This document shows positions 59,972-64,000 of a DNA stretch of 64,000 nucleotides, one piece after another. The translations under genes were made by a program, and so were the position numbers. The notes under the pieces are model-generated. The model was given only the letters and a program-made list of their open reading frames with translations, did no database searches and was not told the origin of the DNA. Position 1 is the stretch's first letter, and each line of letters begins with the position of its first letter. Source of the stretch: Carposina sasakii (Eukaryota > Arthropoda > Insecta > Lepidoptera > Carposinidae); NCBI GenBank assembly GCA_014607495.2, contig CP053153.1, positions 6,820,001 through 6,884,000 of the forward strand, read 5' to 3'.

Positions 59972-60040
59972 AAATTCCCCTATGGCAGGGGGAGGCCTAC
60001 GTCCAGTAGTGGACTGCAATAGCCTTATGAAGATGAAGAT
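59972..60040 (+). mobile_element. RTE 3' end scrap
   Basis: GGGGGAGGCCTACGTCCAGT and AGTGGACTGCAATAGCC, then GATGAAGATAA, are the last bases of the RTE family seen at 22.05 and 32.05 kb. It is inserted directly after one of the direct repeats. Confidence 0.7.
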
Positions 60041-60288
60041 AATTGTGTTAAGTCGTGAAATTATATGTTGTGTTAAGCCGTGTCCGAAGTAAGATGGTTA
60101 TATAGGAAGAGGTAGACATGAGAATAACGAGATGACGGATAATAGGGATGAATGAAAGAAGAGTACCTACCTATACATATTGCACCGACCCCAAATGATT
60201 GGGAACAGGGCAGGAAGAAGGTCTGAATTTTTTGTTGCTTATATTGTCAGACGTAAAGTTTCGAAGCCTAGGCCATATGCCACATGAC

Positions 60289-60350
60289 AATAGGCCACAT
60301 GACAAAAGAGAGAAATGACTACATTTCTCTCTTTTGTCATGTGGCCTATT
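60289..60350. other. Perfect 29-bp hairpin
   Basis: AATAGGCCACATGACAAAAG followed by AGAGAAATG (60289-60317) is exactly complementary to 60322-60350, with a four-base ACTA loop. A third partial copy, GCCACATGACAA, stands just outside (60279-60290). No mismatches over 29 pairs. Could be the tip of a foldback element or a recent inverted duplication. Confidence 0.85.
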
Positions 60351-60500
60351 TAATCATTTGCTGGCATATAAATCTGACAATATTATGCCTTCTAAACTTC
60401 GTACACGGCTTAACGCAATATATATTTGCCCTTTAGTAAAATTTTACTTTAGTAAGCTCGAGTTTTGTGAGGAAATCGGTTTTTCGTTTTAAAAAAATTC

Positions 60501-61564
60501 TTTTAAATTTCATCTCGTACAATACAAACAATGCCGTTGTAACGTATTTAATATTTGATATTTTTTTGACAGCGCAAATTATCTTTTTACACGCATAGGT
60601 AGATTCTAATAAATCAAGCAATAATATTAGCGATATAATTTGTTTACCTTTCAGTGTTATCGCCGCAAATCGATCGATTTTCTGTCTGCTGTGTCCTATG
60701 TTTCCTGGAACATTTTTTGTAAACAGTCGCATATTTATCGATATCTTTGTATCTACGAGGAAAAGATATCGTTACTTTATCGTATCTCGAAATAAACAAT
60801 AAGTCAGCTGCGTGTAATTGATTGGATCCCCTATGTATACTTTGCCTTGTTTTCTCATCGTCTGGTGCGATGTCTTTTCTACGAAAAATCGTTAATTCCA
60901 TAATGTACATAGCTATATAGGTTAGTACAAAATAGTGCTTAAAATTATTATAAAAAAAACTGCAGCAATATAGGTATATTCAGCGTAGTATGGTATCCCC
61001 ATAACTTTAGGCATAGATTTTTTAAATCTTTTTATGTTAGGTACATGAGTTTCTAACAGAAAACTCCACTTGATATCCACTTGGAATCACAAGTTCACTC
61101 ACTTAGATTTTTAGTTATAGATCACCAATGAATATTAGATATACTTTATAATTTCTTAGTATAGTTTACCTACTGAAGAACGTGTTTATATAGGTATATA
61201 ATATAAACCTTTCATAATATTTGCTATTGTAAATATTGCGTGCCATTTATTGAATTACTTCTCTAATCTATTCAAACCCCTTTTAGTTATCAGATTAACA
61301 GTGAAAACTTAACATAAATAGTCAATGTTTATTCAAACAATCTCTTTGATTTTGTGTAAAACTGTTTCACTGTGAGAGCCTAAATAAATTGGCAGGTGTT
61401 ACCTTACCCTAATAAAATAGCTAAAGTTAAATTTTACCTTGTTTCTCCTTTAAATAACCCGTAATTCTGTTGGCGGTGTTATAAGGGTATCAGCTATGTT
61501 ATTCGTAAGTCGTTTAATAAACCTACTAGATTAACATGATTATATAAGATGTTTTCAAAATTAG
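60501..61564 (+). other. Intronic sequence, no feature
   Basis: AT-rich. Overlapping minus-strand frames (60433-60910) lack any domain signature. Confidence 0.5.
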
Positions 61565-61750
61565 TGATTTGCTTTTGACACGAAACTAGATAGGTAAAAA
61601 GAAACAACTTTCACTATGGGACCAACTCCGAAATAGTAAAAAAATCAGCTGTTCCATATACTTCAGTGCAGTAATTATTCAAGATTGTATGGAACAGCAG
61701 ATTATTTTTATCACTGTTTCGGAGTTGGTCCCACAGTGAAAGTTGTTTCT
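61565..61750. mobile_element. Foldback element, related to 42472-42600
   Basis: The left arm (AACAACTTTCACTATGGGAC, CAACTCCGAAATAGT, CAGCTGTTCCATA) is mirrored by the right arm (TATGGAACAGCAGATT, CTGTTTCGGAGTTGGTCCCA, CAGTGAAAGTTGTTTCT). The spacer is about 30 bases near 61650-61685. It shares its left arm and outside flank with 42472-42600. Confidence 0.8.
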
Positions 61751-62394
61751 AAGTAAAATAAAGTAGTCGAGTATCATAAATCTTGATTTAAAATATACCA
61801 ATTATACAAACATAGGTAGGTAAGTAATTCGTGGATTGTGGAATTGGAAAGATATTACTACTTACATAGGCTCTGTTTTTAGAGGTGATTCAAGTGGGGT
61901 CTTAACTTACATATTTTCTACTGATAGGTCTTAAGTACCTTCTAAGATTTATCTCTACATATATACTTTCGGAATAATGTAAACATAGCAAAATTACAAC
62001 ATTTTACTTTATTTTTCTCTTTAAAATGTTTGTTGTTCGAAATCCAATCCGATATAAAAGAATACATTCACTTACCTGCCTCTATTAATTTCAAAGAATG
62101 AAGAAATTCTGTGAATCCCCAAATCATTATCGGACTTAAGTGTACACAAAATAAATGTAAAATAAGGATAGAGTGGTGAAATTGTATGGTTAGCTAACCT
62201 TGTCGTTATCAGATTCAGCCCTTAGTGAAACAGACGGGAAAGTGGGAATCTGCCCGAGGCCTTAATCTTTTCCGATTGGATTGATAGACGCCCTGATTTG
62301 CTTACAAGTACAAATTGTCGATAAAGTGAGCACTCGTAGATAATCTTATACATTTGGTTAGGTTAGTTAGGTAGTTTAATGATGTTACATACAT
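61751..62394 (+). other. Intronic sequence, no feature
   Basis: No exon or assigned repeat. Confidence 0.5.
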
Positions 62395-62600
62395 GCATAT
62401 GGCTGTGTTCCCTAAAAACCGGAACTGCAGAATAACAAATAAAATCCTTCCAGTCACGTTTAGCATAGTATGGTCAGATGTTAAAAATCAGTGACGAGCT
62501 GCTAGCTCATCGCCTGGGGGAGCACCTCTGGGTTCGTTAGTCGACTCTAGCGACATTCAGGGATGAAGATGTAGCTGATGTATTTAGGCGTAGGCGGGAA
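62395..62600 (+). repeat. GTGTTCCC repeat family, plus strand
   Basis: GGCTGTGTTCCCTAAAAACC, CGTTTAGCATAGTATGGTCA, GCTAGCTCATCGCCTGGGGG follow the order of 55848-56030 with more divergence. Confidence 0.55.
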
Positions 62601-63284
62601 TGAGTATTATAGAAAAGGTCATGTTGTTCGTATGTTAGTCATAACATATTACTTAATTGGGTAAAGTTTGGTAGGTATTCATACAGTTCATAAGATAAAG
62701 ATTACACGTAATAATCCGCCTGCGCGTGGGTTGGTAGGTAATCTCAGCCTGCTTTAGATCGTAATTAATTACTTTTATGTGAAAAATCTATAATACATTG
62801 TTCAAAATTTACAGTTTGATATTTGAGACAGAGCTTCTAGCTTTTAGGCAAATGGTAAACAGTTGTAAATATGTAACATAATCTAACCTAATGAAATTAA
62901 GAAGGCGAAGTAATAGAAGGCAAATTCTGTAGTCCAAAACCTATAATAAAGAACCTTTGCAGAATTTTATATGGCAGATTTTCTAATTTACTTTCGACAA
63001 ATACATTTACCAACATGACAATATTTCCATGTGCGTATGACGAGCATGAATGTAATGCATGTACCTACATTATATTAGGAAACAAGAAAAATAAGTAATA
63101 CGGTGTTATAAGGGTTTGTTAATCACTAATACCCTCTTACATACGTTGGTTCACGGAAATACTACTGATAGCATTAGATCCTAAATTAGCCTGTATTCCA
63201 GTCTAGTAACCGCCGACCTTATTAATATCCAGTAGCTCGAAGTTCATCCCTTATTTACTTAAGTGTTTCCCGTACGGGCCTTCA

Positions 63285-63440
63285 CTAGGATACATCAGAT
63301 ACATTTCCTTTCGTGCATGTCTCTCAGGCGATAAGCTAGCAACTTGTCACTGGTCATTTGTGTACATCTGTCTCCGCCATGCTAAACGCAGCTGTAGGCT
63401 CTCCTTTATGATCCTGCAGTCCTGTACCTACTTACATGTA
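63285..63440 (-). repeat. GTGTTCCC repeat family, minus strand
   Basis: TCTCAGGCGATAAGCTAGCA, TCTGTCTCCGCCATGCTAAA and ATGATCCTGCAGTCCTG are the complements of blocks in the 55.9 and 62.4-kb copies. Confidence 0.6.
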
Positions 63441-64000
63441 TGCTGGACGAAGTACTAATTATCTAATGGCAGTAATGGCATACATAGTAAGTACCTAATG
63501 TTTAACTAATGTGGACCCAAACGTTTGTTAGATCCAAACAGTAATGTAACAAATACGCACACAATTACCCAGATAAATGAAGTATGGAAAAATTCTGCAA
63601 TTATAGTAATTGTCCACTTATGGCATATTGTGTTTTCCCGTTATACTGTCATAAAGTCAAGTAGGTAGTTTTACTCCAGTGAGATTAGTATTATCTTTTA
63701 TTTGGTTTGTAAATTATTTTACTGTGAACAGGTTTCTGGTTTCTTCCATTCTTTACTTCCTCATTATTTTGCTGCTGAGTTTTCTGTAACTTTTGTAATC
63801 TGTGCTTAGATGTCACATTTTTAAGTAGGTATATGTACGAAGTTGCTACTGTTGAATATTTTGTAAGTAACTGTAATTTATTGTCAGTTTTTCCAAAGGA
63901 ACCCTCCTTTGGAAAGGTGAATTTTCTTTTCCCTTTCCAAAGGGAAAAAAAGGTGAATTTTTTTCCATTTGGAACTTGTATTGATAGATAAGATAAGATA
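63441..64000 (+). other. Non-coding right edge with small hairpins
   Basis: TCCAAAGGAACCCTCCTTTGGA (63891-63912) forms a short hairpin. TTTTCCCTTTCCAAAGGGAAAA (63928-63949) forms a second. AAAGGTGAATTTT occurs twice beside them. No exon of the dunce-like gene is seen. Confidence 0.5.

Larger units (their letters stand above)
58660..60500 (+). repeat. Mosaic of direct repeats around a LINE-like fragment
   Basis: At least three direct-repeat pairs interlock. TAGAGAAAATCGTATAA.ATT occurs at 58697 and 59020. TTTTTAGATTTTTAT.GAGAATTTTGGTCAGC to ACAGATAGTGGAACTTTTTA occurs at 58925 and 59850. CGGCTTAACGCAATATATAT to GAGTTTTG.GAGGAA.TCGG occurs at 59646 and 60405. TCCTCAAATAT..TAGGCAC also recurs. 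This looks like tandem or nested insertions of one poorly known element. Confidence 0.65.

Noticed and set aside
60433..60910. Two overlapping minus-strand frames of 88 and 99 codons
   Set aside because: AT-rich, overlapping in different frames, partly within a direct repeat, with no domain or splice support.
1..64000. CRISPR arrays, operons, bacterial-type terminators
   Set aside because: The window is insect nuclear DNA; no regularly spaced repeat-spacer pattern and no prokaryotic gene organisation is present.

Overview
This is nuclear DNA from an insect, almost certainly a moth or butterfly. The background is AT-rich, with splice-type exons separated by kilobases of intron. It is crowded with words such as TAGGTA and with lepidopteran-style repeats: LINE 3' ends with (TTTGAAT)n, (GATG)n or (TATG)n tails, tRNA-headed SINEs, foldback MITEs, and the widespread repeats ending in a GACGCCCGCGACTTCGTCCG-like block. 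There are no operons, rRNA genes or CRISPR arrays.

The backbone is part of a plus-strand dunce-type cAMP-specific phosphodiesterase gene (PDE4 family). I see the exon carrying FDVENG and the first half of UCR1 with the PKA site RRESF (14018-14215). A 36-nt cassette micro-exon follows (16255-16290), then an alternative first exon with its own ATG (20901-21124). The second half of UCR1 is at 51544-51645, and a probable linker exon at 58287-58371. All three upstream exons end with two bases of a codon, and the 51544 exon begins with one. Full-length, cassette-containing and alternative-start transcripts therefore all stay in frame. The alternative start would make an isoform with only half of UCR1 and no PKA site. 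UCR2 and the catalytic domain are not here and must lie to the right.

At the left edge, a possible proline-rich terminal exon on the minus strand (891-1020) may belong to another gene. A large Jockey/CR1-type LINE (1627-6885, 13-bp target duplication) has a truncated ORF1 and an open 941-codon ORF2. A second LINE, RTE-like and 5'-truncated (44502-46030, 14-bp target duplication), has an open 496-codon reverse transcriptase frame. Both look recent.

Most of the rest is intron filled with old repeats: RTE 3' ends (an inverted pair at 31.1 and 33.8 kb), SINEs on the minus strand near 22.9, 38.9 and 49 kb, foldback elements (18.6, 29.6, 56.6 and 61.6 kb), a TIR element (41.5-42.0 kb) and a mosaic of direct repeats with a perfect 29-bp hairpin (58.7-60.5 kb).

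The most unusual small-scale pattern is a recurrent six-base difference between otherwise matching repeat copies. It converts TA into TACGAGTA at two unrelated places, and the word is over-represented across the window. All calls come from reading the sequence; no database search or RNA evidence was available.
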